Shown one piece after another: positions 1 to 8,053 of a DNA stretch of 64,000 bases. Position numbers and translations under genes: made by a program. Every line of letters begins with the position of its first letter. The stretch's first letter is position 1. Source of the stretch: Algoriphagus sp. A40 (GTDB lineage Bacteria; Bacteroidota; Bacteroidia; Cytophagales; Cyclobacteriaceae); assembly GCF_002002735.1 (NCBI RefSeq), contig NZ_MUNY01000078.1, positions 124,001-188,000 on the forward strand. The letters run 5' to 3'. A model generated the notes under the pieces. The model had not been told where the DNA came from, did no database searches, and worked only from the letters and a program-made list of their open reading frames with translations.

Positions 1-297
1 AGCCTGCGCACCAAGGTAGCCTACCCAGTTTTGGGATTCACGGGCAGAATCTCGGATGGCCTGATCCGGATTGTTCATGACCAGACTTTGGTCAGCCGGA
101 CCGTTGATTAGATAGCTGATAAAGGCAATGAACAAAAAGATGGAGGCAGAAATCAGAATGATTCCCAAGGTCAGCGGAAGTTGCTTGAATTGGACTTTAC
201 CAAAAGAAAAACCAGGCCCTTTGGGTTGCGGAGGCGCCTTTTTGGTATTTTCGGATTTCTTTCGAAAGGTATTTTTGCCGGGAGATTCTGATGCCAT
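1..297 (-). CDS. ftsK: DNA translocase FtsK, N-terminal part (truncated by window edge)
   Basis: An open frame starts with ATG at 297 and runs off the left edge; 99 residues are visible. It begins with a basic, proline- and lysine-rich cytoplasmic tail (about residues 1-38), followed by a hydrophobic membrane segment (about 42-65, LGIILISASIFLFIAFISYL) and then the motif ADQS and a stretch ending NWVGYLGAQA. This order of basic tail, first transmembrane helix, ADQS-like loop and NWLG-like segment is typical of the membrane domain of Bacteroidota FtsK, the septal DNA pump that clears chromosome dimers at division. The motor and gamma domains would lie outside the window, so the assignment rests on the N-terminus only. 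It is co-directional with pyrD and coaX upstream. Confidence 0.7.
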   Translation of the reverse strand, partial: MASESPGKNTFRKKSENTKKAPPQPKGPGFSFGKVQFKQLPLTLGIILISASIFLFIAFISYLINGPADQSLVMNNPDQAIRDSARESQNWVGYLGAQA

Positions 298-350
298 CTA
301 AGCTTGAAAGTACAATTTTAATTTTAGCCAAAAGGCCAATCAAAGACAAC

Positions 351-1418
351 TTACCGGGAAAAATATGCCAGAAGTCCTTTTTTGATCTTTTTAATCAAAC
401 CTGGTCCCTCATAAATCATGCCCGAGTAGACCTGAATAAGGCTAGCTCCCGCTTCCAGCTTTTCGATAGCATCTTCTGCTGAGAAAATCCCCCCAACACC
501 AACAATAGGAAATGCTCCTTGGGATTTCTGATGCAGATATCGGATGACTTCTGTACTTCTTTTTGCCAAAATCCTGCCACTTACCCCGCCGGCACCGATG
601 GCTTCCACCTCACTTTTAGGAGTGCTCAATTCCGAACGGTCGATGGTAGTATTGGTCGCGATCACACCAGCGATTCCGGTTTCCCTTACGATATCCACGA
701 TGTCGTCCAACTGTCCATCCGTGAGATCAGGAGCTATTTTCAATAGGATTGGCTTGGGGTTCGGTTTCTTGTCGTTTGCAGATTTTACAGCCTGCAACAA
801 TTGCTTTAGGGGTTCTTTTTCCTGCAGATCCCTAAGATTTGGGGTGTTTGGCGAACTGACATTTACTACAAAATAGTCGACATAAGGATGCAGGGCTTCC
901 AGGCAAAACAAGTAGTCTTCTACGGCATTTTCATTTGGAGTGACCTTGTTTTTGCCGATGTTTCCACCGACAATCACGTTGGATTTGCGGTTTTTCAAAC
1001 GCTCCACAGCATTCAAAACCCCACCGTTGTTGAAGCCCATTCGGTTGATCAGTGCTTCGTCCTGAGGAAGTCTGAACAATCGCGGAAGGGGATTTCCTTC
1101 CTGCGGCTTTGGGGTTAGGGTGCCGATTTCGATAAACCCAAAACCGAGCATCGCCATTTCGTCGATGAGTTTGGCGTCTTTGTCGAAACCTGCCGCCAAT
1201 CCCACCGGATTTTTGAATTTCAGCCCAAAAACTTCCCTCTCCAGCCTCGGATCTTCTAGTTCAAAAGTTGACTTTACGATCGAATTTACAATCGGTAGAT
1301 TGAAAGTCAGCTTGGTCAGGTCAAAGGTGAAATGATGCGCGTCTTCGGGTTTTTTGAGAAAAAAGAGCGGCTTAAGCAGGGATTTGTACACAGGTTTAGG
1401 CTGGGGTTTGATTGCCAA
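351..1418 (-). CDS. pyrD: Dihydroorotate dehydrogenase (quinone), class 2
   Basis: This 355-residue protein oxidises dihydroorotate to orotate in pyrimidine synthesis and passes electrons to membrane quinone. The N-terminal 50 residues, with LKPLFFLKKPEDAHHFTFDL, form the helical quinone-tunnel extension that marks class 2 enzymes. The FMN barrel shows VGLAAGFDKDA (about 72-82), IGTLTPKPQEGNPLPRLFRL (98-117), the substrate loop NRMGFNN (125-131), the catalytic-serine motif NVSSPNTPNLR (186-196) and the phosphate-binding GVGGI (307-311). Length is normal for the class. It lies 50 bp downstream of coaX and 53 bp upstream of ftsK, all on the minus strand, so cotranscription is possible. The other pyrimidine gene in the window, pyrF, is unlinked at 22.3 kb. 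Confidence 0.96.
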   Translation of the reverse strand: MAIKPQPKPVYKSLLKPLFFLKKPEDAHHFTFDLTKLTFNLPIVNSIVKSTFELEDPRLEREVFGLKFKNPVGLAAGFDKDAKLIDEMAMLGFGFIEIGTLTPKPQEGNPLPRLFRLPQDEALINRMGFNNGGVLNAVERLKNRKSNVIVGGNIGKNKVTPNENAVEDYLFCLEALHPYVDYFVVNVSSPNTPNLRDLQEKEPLKQLLQAVKSANDKKPNPKPILLKIAPDLTDGQLDDIVDIVRETGIAGVIATNTTIDRSELSTPKSEVEAIGAGGVSGRILAKRSTEVIRYLHQKSQGAFPIVGVGGIFSAEDAIEKLEAGASLIQVYSGMIYEGPGLIKKIKKGLLAYFSR

Positions 1419-1468
1419 AGTTAGGAATTGATCCCAGAAAATGCCGATCGAATGCCAAGGTTTTCCCC

Positions 1469-2242
1469 TCAGTCTGAGTTCGCTTCTGTTATCATCCTGA
1501 GACCTTCCAAAGTCAAGTTGCGATCAATCTCGTCAAAGGTTTTTTCCAAAGTCGTAAGGATGGCTGCAAGGCCACCGGTTGCGATTATTGTGAATTTCAG
1601 CTTGGTTTCAGATTCAATTGCCTCAATCATTCCTTTGACCAAACCGGTGTATCCGTAGAGAATGCCAGCCTGAATGGCATGGATGGTGTTTTTGCCCAGA
1701 ACTGATTCCGGAAGTTTTAGATCTACCTCCGGCAATTTTGAGGTGTTCATGAAAAGCGCCTTGATAGCGGTTTTTAGGCCGGGGACAATGTTTACCCCAA
1801 GAATTTCTCCAGTAGAATTCACTGCCGTGAAGGTCAGCGCAGTCCCAAAATCCACCACGATCACTGGTTTGAAGTGTTTTGAAAAAGCAGCCATCACATT
1901 GCACATCAGATCAGTTCCGATTTCATTTGGTCGAAGGGATTTGATAGGAAGTTTGCCGTAGCTTTTCGGAGAAATCTGATAGGGTGAAAGGCCGAAATAG
2001 CTTTGGCAGAATTGGTCAATGATCGAATTGATCTCTGGAACTACGGAGCTGAATCCGATTTTCTCGATCTGTTGCGGCAGAATTCCATGCTCTAAAAAAT
2101 AGACCGGTACTTTCTTTCCCAATTGAGAAATCAACTTTGGAGTTTGGGTTTCCAGCCGGAATTGATTGGTCCATTTTCCGCTCTTTTGATCAAAAAGTGC
2201 AAATACAACATTGGAATTGCCGGCATCGATGGCTAAAAACAT
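1469..2242 (-). CDS. coaX: Type III pantothenate kinase
   Basis: CoaX phosphorylates pantothenate, the first step of coenzyme A synthesis, using ATP and a monovalent cation. The 257-residue protein has the ASKHA-fold phosphate-1 motif AIDAGNSNVVFALFD (residues 4-18), the GTDLMCN segment (109-115) that carries the presumed catalytic Asp111, and the phosphate-2 motif VVDFGTALTFTAVN (129-142), followed by NIVPGLK (151-157). Length and motif order match the family. It starts 70 bp from the divergent GNAT gene, and a TACTTTTG -7 box lies on the minus strand at 2276-2283. It heads the coaX-pyrD-ftsK run. Confidence 0.95.
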   Translation of the reverse strand: MFLAIDAGNSNVVFALFDQKSGKWTNQFRLETQTPKLISQLGKKVPVYFLEHGILPQQIEKIGFSSVVPEINSIIDQFCQSYFGLSPYQISPKSYGKLPIKSLRPNEIGTDLMCNVMAAFSKHFKPVIVVDFGTALTFTAVNSTGEILGVNIVPGLKTAIKALFMNTSKLPEVDLKLPESVLGKNTIHAIQAGILYGYTGLVKGMIEAIESETKLKFTIIATGGLAAILTTLEKTFDEIDRNLTLEGLRMITEANSD

Positions 2243-2275
2243 TCTTTCTCAGGTTTTGACTAATTTAGGCCTTCA

Positions 2276-2283
2276 CAAAAGTA
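2276..2283 (-). promoter_or_regulatory. -7 promoter box (TACTTTTG) for coaX
   Basis: On the minus strand this matches the Bacteroidota sigma-A -7 consensus TAnnTTTG and lies 33 nt before the coaX start. No convincing TTTG -33 element is seen at the usual 19-21 bp distance. Confidence 0.5.
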
Positions 2284-2312
2284 ATTACCAAATCTCTATT
2301 CACTTTCCGCTT

Positions 2313-2792
2313 ATGTATTCCCTCCGCGAAGGCAAGATTGAAGACCTACCCAGAGTCCTCGAACTAATTAAAGAACTGGCATTGTATGAAAAAGCCCCCG
2401 AGCAGGTCACCAATACCCTGGAATTGATGAAGGAAGATGGTTTTGGGCCAAACCCAGTCTATGGGATTTTTGTCTGCGAAAAAAACAGCACTGGAGAAAT
2501 CATCGGAATCGCCATCTACTACTACCGCTATAGCACCTGGAAGGGCAAAAGACTTTATCTGGAAGACATCGTGGTGACGGAGTCCGAGAGAGGCAATGGG
2601 GCCGGAAAACTGCTTTTTGACCGAGTGATGGCCAAATCCCTGCAAGCCAACTGCACGGGGATGATGTGGCAAGTGCTAGATTGGAATGAGCCTGCAATCA
2701 ATTTTTACAAAAAATACGGTGCAGTACTCGAAGCAGGCTGGCTCAATGCGCATCTGCAGGATTACGAGATTAAGGAGCTTTTGAAAAAATAG
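2313..2792 (+). CDS. GNAT family N-acetyltransferase (diamine/thialysine acetyltransferase-like)
   Basis: The 159-residue protein has the acetyl-CoA fold: LYLEDIVVTESERGNGAG (81-98) contains the pyrophosphate-binding loop RGNGAGKLL, and VLDWNEPAINFYKKYGA (121-137) is the conserved C-terminal strand-helix. The ED before the loop and the VLDWN motif resemble spermidine/spermine and thialysine acetyltransferases, so a small polyamine or a lysine analogue is a reasonable substrate guess, not shown by sequence alone. The ATG at 2313 (MYSLREGKIEDL) is preferred over an in-frame start at 2211, which would add 34 residues overlapping coaX in antisense. The gene is divergent from coaX and is followed by a small hairpin (2791-2805). 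Confidence 0.85.
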   Translation: MYSLREGKIEDLPRVLELIKELALYEKAPEQVTNTLELMKEDGFGPNPVYGIFVCEKNSTGEIIGIAIYYYRYSTWKGKRLYLEDIVVTESERGNGAGKLLFDRVMAKSLQANCTGMMWQVLDWNEPAINFYKKYGAVLEAGWLNAHLQDYEIKELLKK

Positions 2793-2811
2793 CCCCAAAT
2801 GGGCTGGAGGT

Positions 2812-2865
2812 CCGAAGACGGGAGACGGAAGAAATTTTCGGTCTCCCGTCTTCGGTCTTCGGTCC
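2812..2865. repeat. Interspersed hairpin repeat of the CCGAAGAC family
   Basis: A perfect 15-bp inverted repeat, CCGAAGACGGGAGAC at 2812-2826 and its complement at 2841-2855, encloses a 14-nt loop. The right arm continues into tandem TCTTCGG units; positions 2846-2865 match 31703-31722, inside the ABC-F gene, at all 20 bases. It fills the gap between the GNAT gene and the pseudouridine synthase gene and could act as a terminator, but it lacks a clean T tract. Confidence 0.8.
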
Positions 2866-2877
2866 CAAAATAAAGCC

Positions 2878-2885
2878 TACCTTTG
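2878..2885 (+). promoter_or_regulatory. -7 promoter box (TACCTTTG)
   Basis: Matches TAnnTTTG and ends 9 nt before the ATG of the pseudouridine synthase gene. No TTTG -33 element is evident because the region upstream is the hairpin repeat. Confidence 0.5.
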
Positions 2886-2894
2886 TGATTCATT

Positions 2895-3629
2895 ATGAGA
2901 AAGAAGCCATTTACCGTTGTCTATGAGGACAACCACCTCCTGATCGTCAATAAGGCCGCGGGCATCCTGGTACAGGGTGACAAAACTGGCGACAAAACCC
3001 TGACAGATTATTGCAAAGATTATATCGCGTCAAAATATAACAAGCCCGGGGATGTGTTTCTTCATCCTGTGCATCGACTAGACCGTCCGGTAAGCGGATT
3101 GGTGGCTTTTGCCCGCACTTCCAAAGGCCTGGAGCGCATGATGGAGCTTTTCCGCAAGCGGGACATTCATAAAGTTTATTGGGCAATTGTCAAAAGACGG
3201 CCAAAAGAAGAGCAGGGAAAATTGACACATTGGTTGACCAAGGACGAATTTAAAAATGTCGTCACGGCTCATGATCAGGAAGTCCCGGGATCTCAAAAGG
3301 CTGAGCTGAATTATAAAACCCTTGGCTATATGAATGACCACTGGTTGCTGGAAGTCCGTCCTATTTCGGGGCGTCCGCACCAGATTCGGGTGCAGCTTGC
3401 ATCAATGGGTTGCCCGATCCGGGGAGATGTGAAGTATGGTTTTGCCAAACCAAACCCGGACGCAAGCATCAACTTGCATGCCTTTCACCTGATTTTTGTC
3501 CATCCGATCCGCAAGGAAAAGCTCTACATGAGAGCGGCTTTGCCAGAGTCTGAATTTTGGGAGCAATTCCTGGAATTTGAAGAAATCAGAGCGAAAGACC
3601 AGCATTTGGACAATACCTATTCAGGTTGA
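2895..3629 (+). CDS. RluA-family RNA pseudouridine synthase
   Basis: This 244-residue enzyme should convert a specific uridine in rRNA or tRNA to pseudouridine. It carries the catalytic motif HRLDRPVSG (60-68) with Asp63 as the nucleophile, the preceding YEDNHLLIVNKAAGILV strand (10-26) and the RNA-binding motif RPISGRPHQIRVQLA (154-168). It has no N-terminal S4 domain, so it is closer to the short RluA/TruC/RluC-like forms than to RluD; the target site cannot be told from sequence. It has its own -7 box at 2878-2885 and is followed by a toxin-antitoxin pair. Confidence 0.93.
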   Translation: MRKKPFTVVYEDNHLLIVNKAAGILVQGDKTGDKTLTDYCKDYIASKYNKPGDVFLHPVHRLDRPVSGLVAFARTSKGLERMMELFRKRDIHKVYWAIVKRRPKEEQGKLTHWLTKDEFKNVVTAHDQEVPGSQKAELNYKTLGYMNDHWLLEVRPISGRPHQIRVQLASMGCPIRGDVKYGFAKPNPDASINLHAFHLIFVHPIRKEKLYMRAALPESEFWEQFLEFEEIRAKDQHLDNTYSG

Positions 3630-3724
3630 TTGTTCCTTCTCTTCTTCTCATGATTGGGACAAAATATCGGTGCATAACCAATTTATAAACCTGATTGATT
3701 AATTTGAGGTTAAATATTGGAGTA

Positions 3725-3952
3725 ATGAAGACGATAACTATAAAAGTGGATTCAAAGGATGTTTCCAGGTACAATCTAGAGAAAACATCCAGTATGGATT
3801 TTGGTGATTTGGTGGATAAAATCACCCAGGACTTTGCCAAACAGGCTCTTAAAAACGCTCAAACTATCGCAAAGAAGACTGGTTTATCAAATCTTTCTCC
3901 CGAGGAGATTGATTTGGAAATCAAAGCTATTAGGGATGAAAGTCATTCTTGA
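3725..3952 (+). CDS. Putative antitoxin of a PIN-type toxin-antitoxin module
   Basis: A 75-residue protein beginning MKTITIKVDSKDVS at the ATG at 3725. Its short N-terminal strand followed by charged helices resembles small antitoxins that bind and block a PIN ribonuclease, but no defined DNA-binding fold is recognised. The call rests mainly on the arrangement: its last 17 bases overlap the start of the PIN toxin gene, the usual antitoxin-first order with translational coupling. An upstream in-frame ATG at 3695 would add ten hydrophobic residues and is less likely. Confidence 0.65.
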   Translation: MKTITIKVDSKDVSRYNLEKTSSMDFGDLVDKITQDFAKQALKNAQTIAKKTGLSNLSPEEIDLEIKAIRDESHS

Positions 3953-4358
3953 TACTAATATTTTGGTTTCTGCGCTAATTTCCAAAGGCTACCCTTCAAT
4001 CATTTTAGAAAGAGTAATTGAGAGTGAGAACATGGAAATTTGCCTGTCAAATCTGGTATTTGAGGAATATAAGGCAGTTTTGGCAAGGCCTAAATTCTCA
4101 AGGTTTCCAGCATTTTCCGAAAATGTGACAATGGTTTTACATTTTTTGAAAAATCATGCCCTTAATTTCGAACCAATAGAAAAGGTAGAACTGCTTCAGG
4201 ACAAAAGCGACAATAAATTCCTTGAACTTTGTTTAGAATCCAAAGCCGATTACTTGATTACTGGAAACTCCCAAGATTTTAAATTCCCTTCATTCCGAAA
4301 CACCAAAATTCTTCCCCCAAAAGAATTTGTGGAATTAATTCTCAAGTCAAAATATTAA
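3936..4358 (+). CDS. PIN-domain ribonuclease toxin
   Basis: The 140-residue protein opens with MKVILDTNILVSALI, the first acidic motif of PIN nucleases (Asp6, with the LDTN signature). Further acidic residues follow in FEEYKAVLARPKF, in KSDNKFLELCLESKADYLITGNSQDF (with the AD-x-LITG-x-x-DF pattern) and near the C-terminus (LPPKEFVEL). This is the family of putative PIN-family toxin components that cleave RNA with bound magnesium. It overlaps the upstream antitoxin gene by 17 nt and ends 3 nt before the next lipoprotein gene. A longer reading from 3801 in this frame only overlaps the antitoxin gene and is rejected. Confidence 0.85.
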   Translation: MKVILDTNILVSALISKGYPSIILERVIESENMEICLSNLVFEEYKAVLARPKFSRFPAFSENVTMVLHFLKNHALNFEPIEKVELLQDKSDNKFLELCLESKADYLITGNSQDFKFPSFRNTKILPPKEFVELILKSKY

Positions 4359-4361
4359 CTC

Positions 4362-4859
4362 ATGAAAAAATTGACTTTGTTGGTTGCCATTGCAGCCCTA
4401 TTTTTCTCTTGCACCTCCCAAAACCAACCCAAAACCATCTACATCGTTCGCCATGCCGAAAAGCAATTGGAAGGTAATGATCCTGAATTGGCCTATGTAG
4501 GAGGAGTCAGAGCTCAAAAGCTTGCTCAGATCCTGCAGGATCAGGAGATCAAGCATGTTTTTTCGACAGATTACAAGCGAACCAAACTTACCGCAGAGCC
4601 CACCGCATCTGGTGCTGGCCTTGAAATCCAAACCTACGATCCCAAAAATAACGATGCTTTGGTAGAGCAACTCAGAAAGTTGGAGGGGAATGTGTTGGTT
4701 GTGGGACACAGCAATACGGTCAGTCAATTGGCAAATTATTTCGTCGGAGAAAGTCCAAAATTCGATGATTTGACCGATTTGGAATACGACTATATCTATA
4801 TCGTCACACTCGAGCCCAATTCATCCTCGGTCAGCCGAAAAGTTTATAAGGATTTTTAG
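4362..4859 (+). CDS. Histidine phosphatase family lipoprotein (SixA-like)
   Basis: The 165-residue protein has a lipoprotein signal (MKKLTLLVAIAALFFSC, lipidated Cys17) and then the phosphoglycerate-mutase-like catalytic motif IYIVRHAEKQ with R30 and the phosphohistidine H31. A second catalytic histidine is in VLVVGHSNTVSQLANYF, and the FSTDYKRTKLTAEPTA segment is typical of small SixA-like phosphatases. It should be anchored in the cell envelope facing the periplasm; the substrate is unknown. It begins 3 nt after the PIN toxin gene, which probably reflects insertion of that module rather than shared function. Confidence 0.87.
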   Translation: MKKLTLLVAIAALFFSCTSQNQPKTIYIVRHAEKQLEGNDPELAYVGGVRAQKLAQILQDQEIKHVFSTDYKRTKLTAEPTASGAGLEIQTYDPKNNDALVEQLRKLEGNVLVVGHSNTVSQLANYFVGESPKFDDLTDLEYDYIYIVTLEPNSSSVSRKVYKDF

Positions 4860-4918
4860 GACGGATATTCTTTTGATGGTCCAATTCCTCTATCTTGAAA
4901 AATCAAGCAGGGGGAAAA

Positions 4919-6481
4919 ATGGACCGAAACGAAAATTTAAAGCAACTCCAAAATTCGGATAAAATCTGGGACATCGCCGTGATCGGGGGAGGTTCCTCAG
5001 GGCTTGGGGTTGCACTCGATGCTGTTTCCAGAGGACTTTCTGTAGCACTTTTCGAAAAGGCGGATTTTGCCAAAGGCACCTCCAGCCGCAGCACCAAGTT
5101 GCTCCATGGAGGAGTACGCTACCTAGCCCAAGGCGACGTTCTTTTGGTGCTTGAGGCTCTCAGAGAGCGTGGTCGATTGCTCAAAAATGCGCCTCATCTT
5201 ACCAGAAACCAGGCTTTTATCATCCCGGTGTACACGCTTTGGGATCGGATTCAATTCAGCGCCGGCCTCAAGATGTATGACTATATGGCTGCCAATTTGA
5301 GTCTTGGTTCTTCTCGATACATTTCCAGGGAAGAAACCCTCCGCCGGATGCCCGGCATCAATTCCAATGGGCTTTTCGGAGGTATTGTTTATCATGACGG
5401 GCAGTTTGACGATGCCAGACTGGCGCTGTCTATTGCCCAGACTGCTGACCACGCAGGAGCCTGCATTCTCAACTACACCAAGGTAACCGCACTTTCGAAA
5501 GGTCCCTCTGGGAAAATTGACGGGCTTGTCGTACAGGATCTTTTATCTAAAAAAAAGTACGAGATAAATGCAAGGATGGTGGTGAATGCTACAGGGGTTT
5601 TCGCCGACAAAATCCTCCAGATGGACAATCCGGAAGCTCCAAAGACCATTCAACCCAGCCAGGGGATTCATCTGGTTTTGGATCGTGAATTTTTGGGTGG
5701 AGATGATGCACTCATGATCCCAAAGACACGGGATGGCCGGGTGCTTTTCGCAGTCCCTTGGCATGGCAAACTCGTGGTCGGAACCACCGATACCCTTCGC
5801 GAAAAAGCCAAACTCGAGCCAGAAGCCCTACAAAAGGAAATTGATTTTGTCTTGGAAACAGCAGCCGGATACCTAACCCGAAAGCCAACCCGAGCGGATG
5901 TTAAGGCAGTATTTGCAGGACTTAGACCATTGGCCAGACCCAAGGAAGGCAGCACAAAAACCAAAGAAATTTCCCGTTCGCACAAAGTGATTGTCTCGGA
6001 AAGCGGCCTGGTTTCGCTCACCGGAGGTAAGTGGACAACTTTCCGAAAGATGGGGGAGGATACCGTAGATTATTTTCCAAAAATCACAGGGATTTCACTG
6101 GCCCCATCCAGATCAAAGGATGTTTTGTTGCATGGATTTACCAAAGCGATACCAGATGGACATTGGGGAGTGTACGGTTCGGACGCAGCCTTGATTCAGG
6201 ATTTGGTAAAAGCGGACCCAAAACTTTCCGAAAAAATCCATCCTGACTTTCCGAATATTCTGGCCGAAGTTGTTTGGGCAGTCAGACATGAAATGGCCCT
6301 CAAAATTGAAGATGTCCTTTCCCGAAGAATCCGGATGTTGATCCTGGATGCACAGGCAGCATTGGATTCAGCGGAAAAAGTAGCAAAAATCATGGCTTCG
6401 GAACTTGGAAAAGACTCCGCTTGGATCGAAATGGAGCTGGCTGATTTTAAAATCACCGGAGAAAAGTATTTGATTAAGTAA
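4919..6481 (+). CDS. glpD: Glycerol-3-phosphate dehydrogenase (FAD, aerobic type)
   Basis: GlpD oxidises sn-glycerol-3-phosphate to dihydroxyacetone phosphate and feeds electrons to the respiratory chain at the inner membrane. The 520-residue protein starts with a Rossmann FAD motif, DIAVIGGGSSGLGVALDA (18-35), followed by KGTSSRSTKLLHGGVRYL, a hallmark of this family, and later by VPWHGKLVVGTTDT and the SGLVSLTGGKWTTFRKM segment. The ATG at 4919 is chosen because a GGGGGAAAA stretch lies just before it; a TTG at 4895 would add eight residues. It is the first gene of the glpD-glpK-glpF cluster, 71 bp upstream of glpK. Confidence 0.95.
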   Translation: MDRNENLKQLQNSDKIWDIAVIGGGSSGLGVALDAVSRGLSVALFEKADFAKGTSSRSTKLLHGGVRYLAQGDVLLVLEALRERGRLLKNAPHLTRNQAFIIPVYTLWDRIQFSAGLKMYDYMAANLSLGSSRYISREETLRRMPGINSNGLFGGIVYHDGQFDDARLALSIAQTADHAGACILNYTKVTALSKGPSGKIDGLVVQDLLSKKKYEINARMVVNATGVFADKILQMDNPEAPKTIQPSQGIHLVLDREFLGGDDALMIPKTRDGRVLFAVPWHGKLVVGTTDTLREKAKLEPEALQKEIDFVLETAAGYLTRKPTRADVKAVFAGLRPLARPKEGSTKTKEISRSHKVIVSESGLVSLTGGKWTTFRKMGEDTVDYFPKITGISLAPSRSKDVLLHGFTKAIPDGHWGVYGSDAALIQDLVKADPKLSEKIHPDFPNILAEVVWAVRHEMALKIEDVLSRRIRMLILDAQAALDSAEKVAKIMASELGKDSAWIEMELADFKITGEKYLIK

Positions 6482-6552
6482 TTGAAATTGGAAATACATT
6501 TTGTGACCCATCCTGGTCAAAAGATTAACAATTAAAGATTCAACCCAAAACA

Positions 6553-8052
6553 ATGACCCAAAACAAACCCTACCTCATGGCCTTGGACCAAGGGACAACC
6601 AGTTCGAGAGCCATCATTTTTGATAAACAAGGCCAGATAGTTTCTGTCGCCCAAAAGGAATTCAAGCAATTTTTTCCCAAACAAGGTTGGGTCGAGCACG
6701 ATGCCAACGAAATCTGGACCAGCCAGTCTTCGGTGATGATCGAGGCCTTGGTCAACAAGGATATCCGAGCAGATGAGATCGCAGCGATCGGCATCACCAA
6801 TCAGCGCGAAACTACCATAGTTTGGGAAAAGAAAACGGGAAAGCCCATCCATAAAGCCATTGTGTGGCAGGACAGACGGACGGCGGCTTTTTGCAATGAA
6901 CTGAAAGAAAAAGGACTCGCTGAAAAAATTGCAGCCAAAACGGGCCTGATCATCGATGCCTATTTTTCAGCAACCAAAGTAAGGTGGATTCTAGAAAACG
7001 TGAAAGGAGCCAGAGAAAGGGCGGAAGCCGGAGAGCTTGCTTTTGGCACCGTGGACTCGTGGCTGATCTGGAAGTTGAGCTCCGGAAAAGCCCACTTGAC
7101 CGACATCACCAATGCCAGTCGAACCATGCTTTTCAATATTCATACTCAGGAATGGGATAAAGAACTGCTGGATCTTTTTGAAATTCCCAAGGCCATGCTT
7201 CCCGAAGTAAAGTCTTGCAGTGAAGTTTTTTGTGAAACGATTGGTGATGTTTTGAGCGCCAAAATCCCCATAGCAGGGGTAGCAGGAGATCAGCAGGCGG
7301 CACTTTTCGGCCAGCTTTGTACCGAACCGGGCATGGCAAAGACGACCTATGGCACGGGCTGTTTTCTGGTTATGAATACCGGAAAAGAAGCCGTACGCTC
7401 CCAAAATCAACTTTTGACCACCGTCGCCTGGAAGATCGGAGATGAAATAAATTATGCCTTGGAAGGCTCTGTTTTCATTGGCGGGGCGGCAGTGCAGTGG
7501 CTTCGTGACGGACTTGAGCTTTTCAAAAAAGCATCAGAAACCGAAAAGCTAGCAATGAGCTTGGAGGACAACGACGGAGTTTACTTTGTTCCGGCCCTTT
7601 CCGGATTGGGAGCGCCGCATTGGGATCAGGAGGCAAGAGGTGCATTTTTTGGAATCACACGAGGGACAACCATCGCTCACATGACAAGGGCGGCGCTTGA
7701 AGCCATTGCTTACCAAGTGTATGATGTACTCAAAGCGATGGAGAAGGACAGTGGAAAGCCGACTCAGGAACTCCGGGTGGACGGAGGCGCCACGGCAAAC
7801 AATTTTCTGATGCAATTCCAGGCAGACTTGTTAGGTTGCGAAATCAAACGGCCAAAAATCATTGAAACCACTGCTATTGGAGCTGCTTTTCTGGCTGGGC
7901 TGGCTGTTGGTTTTTGGAAAAATCAGGAAGAACTTCAGTCGCTTTGGCAAGCCGACAAAAGTTTCAAACCGGAAATGCCTGCAGAAAAGCAGGAAAAATT
8001 GATACATTTTTGGCACAAAGCAGTAGAACGCTCCAAACACTGGGTAGAATAA
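6553..8052 (+). CDS. glpK: Glycerol kinase
   Basis: GlpK phosphorylates glycerol to glycerol-3-phosphate with ATP and so traps it in the cell. The 499-residue FGGY-family protein shows LDQGTTSSRAIIFD (11-24), the ITNQRETTIVWEKKTGKPI segment (about 80-98), the substrate motif WQDRRTA, TYGTGCFLVMNTG and the C-terminal RVDGGATANNFLMQFQADLLG nucleotide-binding motif. Length is standard. The stop codon is followed after one base by the glpF start, so the two genes are almost certainly translated from one message. Confidence 0.97.
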   Translation: MTQNKPYLMALDQGTTSSRAIIFDKQGQIVSVAQKEFKQFFPKQGWVEHDANEIWTSQSSVMIEALVNKDIRADEIAAIGITNQRETTIVWEKKTGKPIHKAIVWQDRRTAAFCNELKEKGLAEKIAAKTGLIIDAYFSATKVRWILENVKGARERAEAGELAFGTVDSWLIWKLSSGKAHLTDITNASRTMLFNIHTQEWDKELLDLFEIPKAMLPEVKSCSEVFCETIGDVLSAKIPIAGVAGDQQAALFGQLCTEPGMAKTTYGTGCFLVMNTGKEAVRSQNQLLTTVAWKIGDEINYALEGSVFIGGAAVQWLRDGLELFKKASETEKLAMSLEDNDGVYFVPALSGLGAPHWDQEARGAFFGITRGTTIAHMTRAALEAIAYQVYDVLKAMEKDSGKPTQELRVDGGATANNFLMQFQADLLGCEIKRPKIIETTAIGAAFLAGLAVGFWKNQEELQSLWQADKSFKPEMPAEKQEKLIHFWHKAVERSKHWVE

Positions 8053-8053
8053 T

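Noticed and set aside
4362..4859. Fourth gene of the PIN toxin-antitoxin operon
   Set aside because: It is a lipoprotein with a histidine-phosphatase domain; closeness (3 nt) is better explained by insertion of the module next to it.
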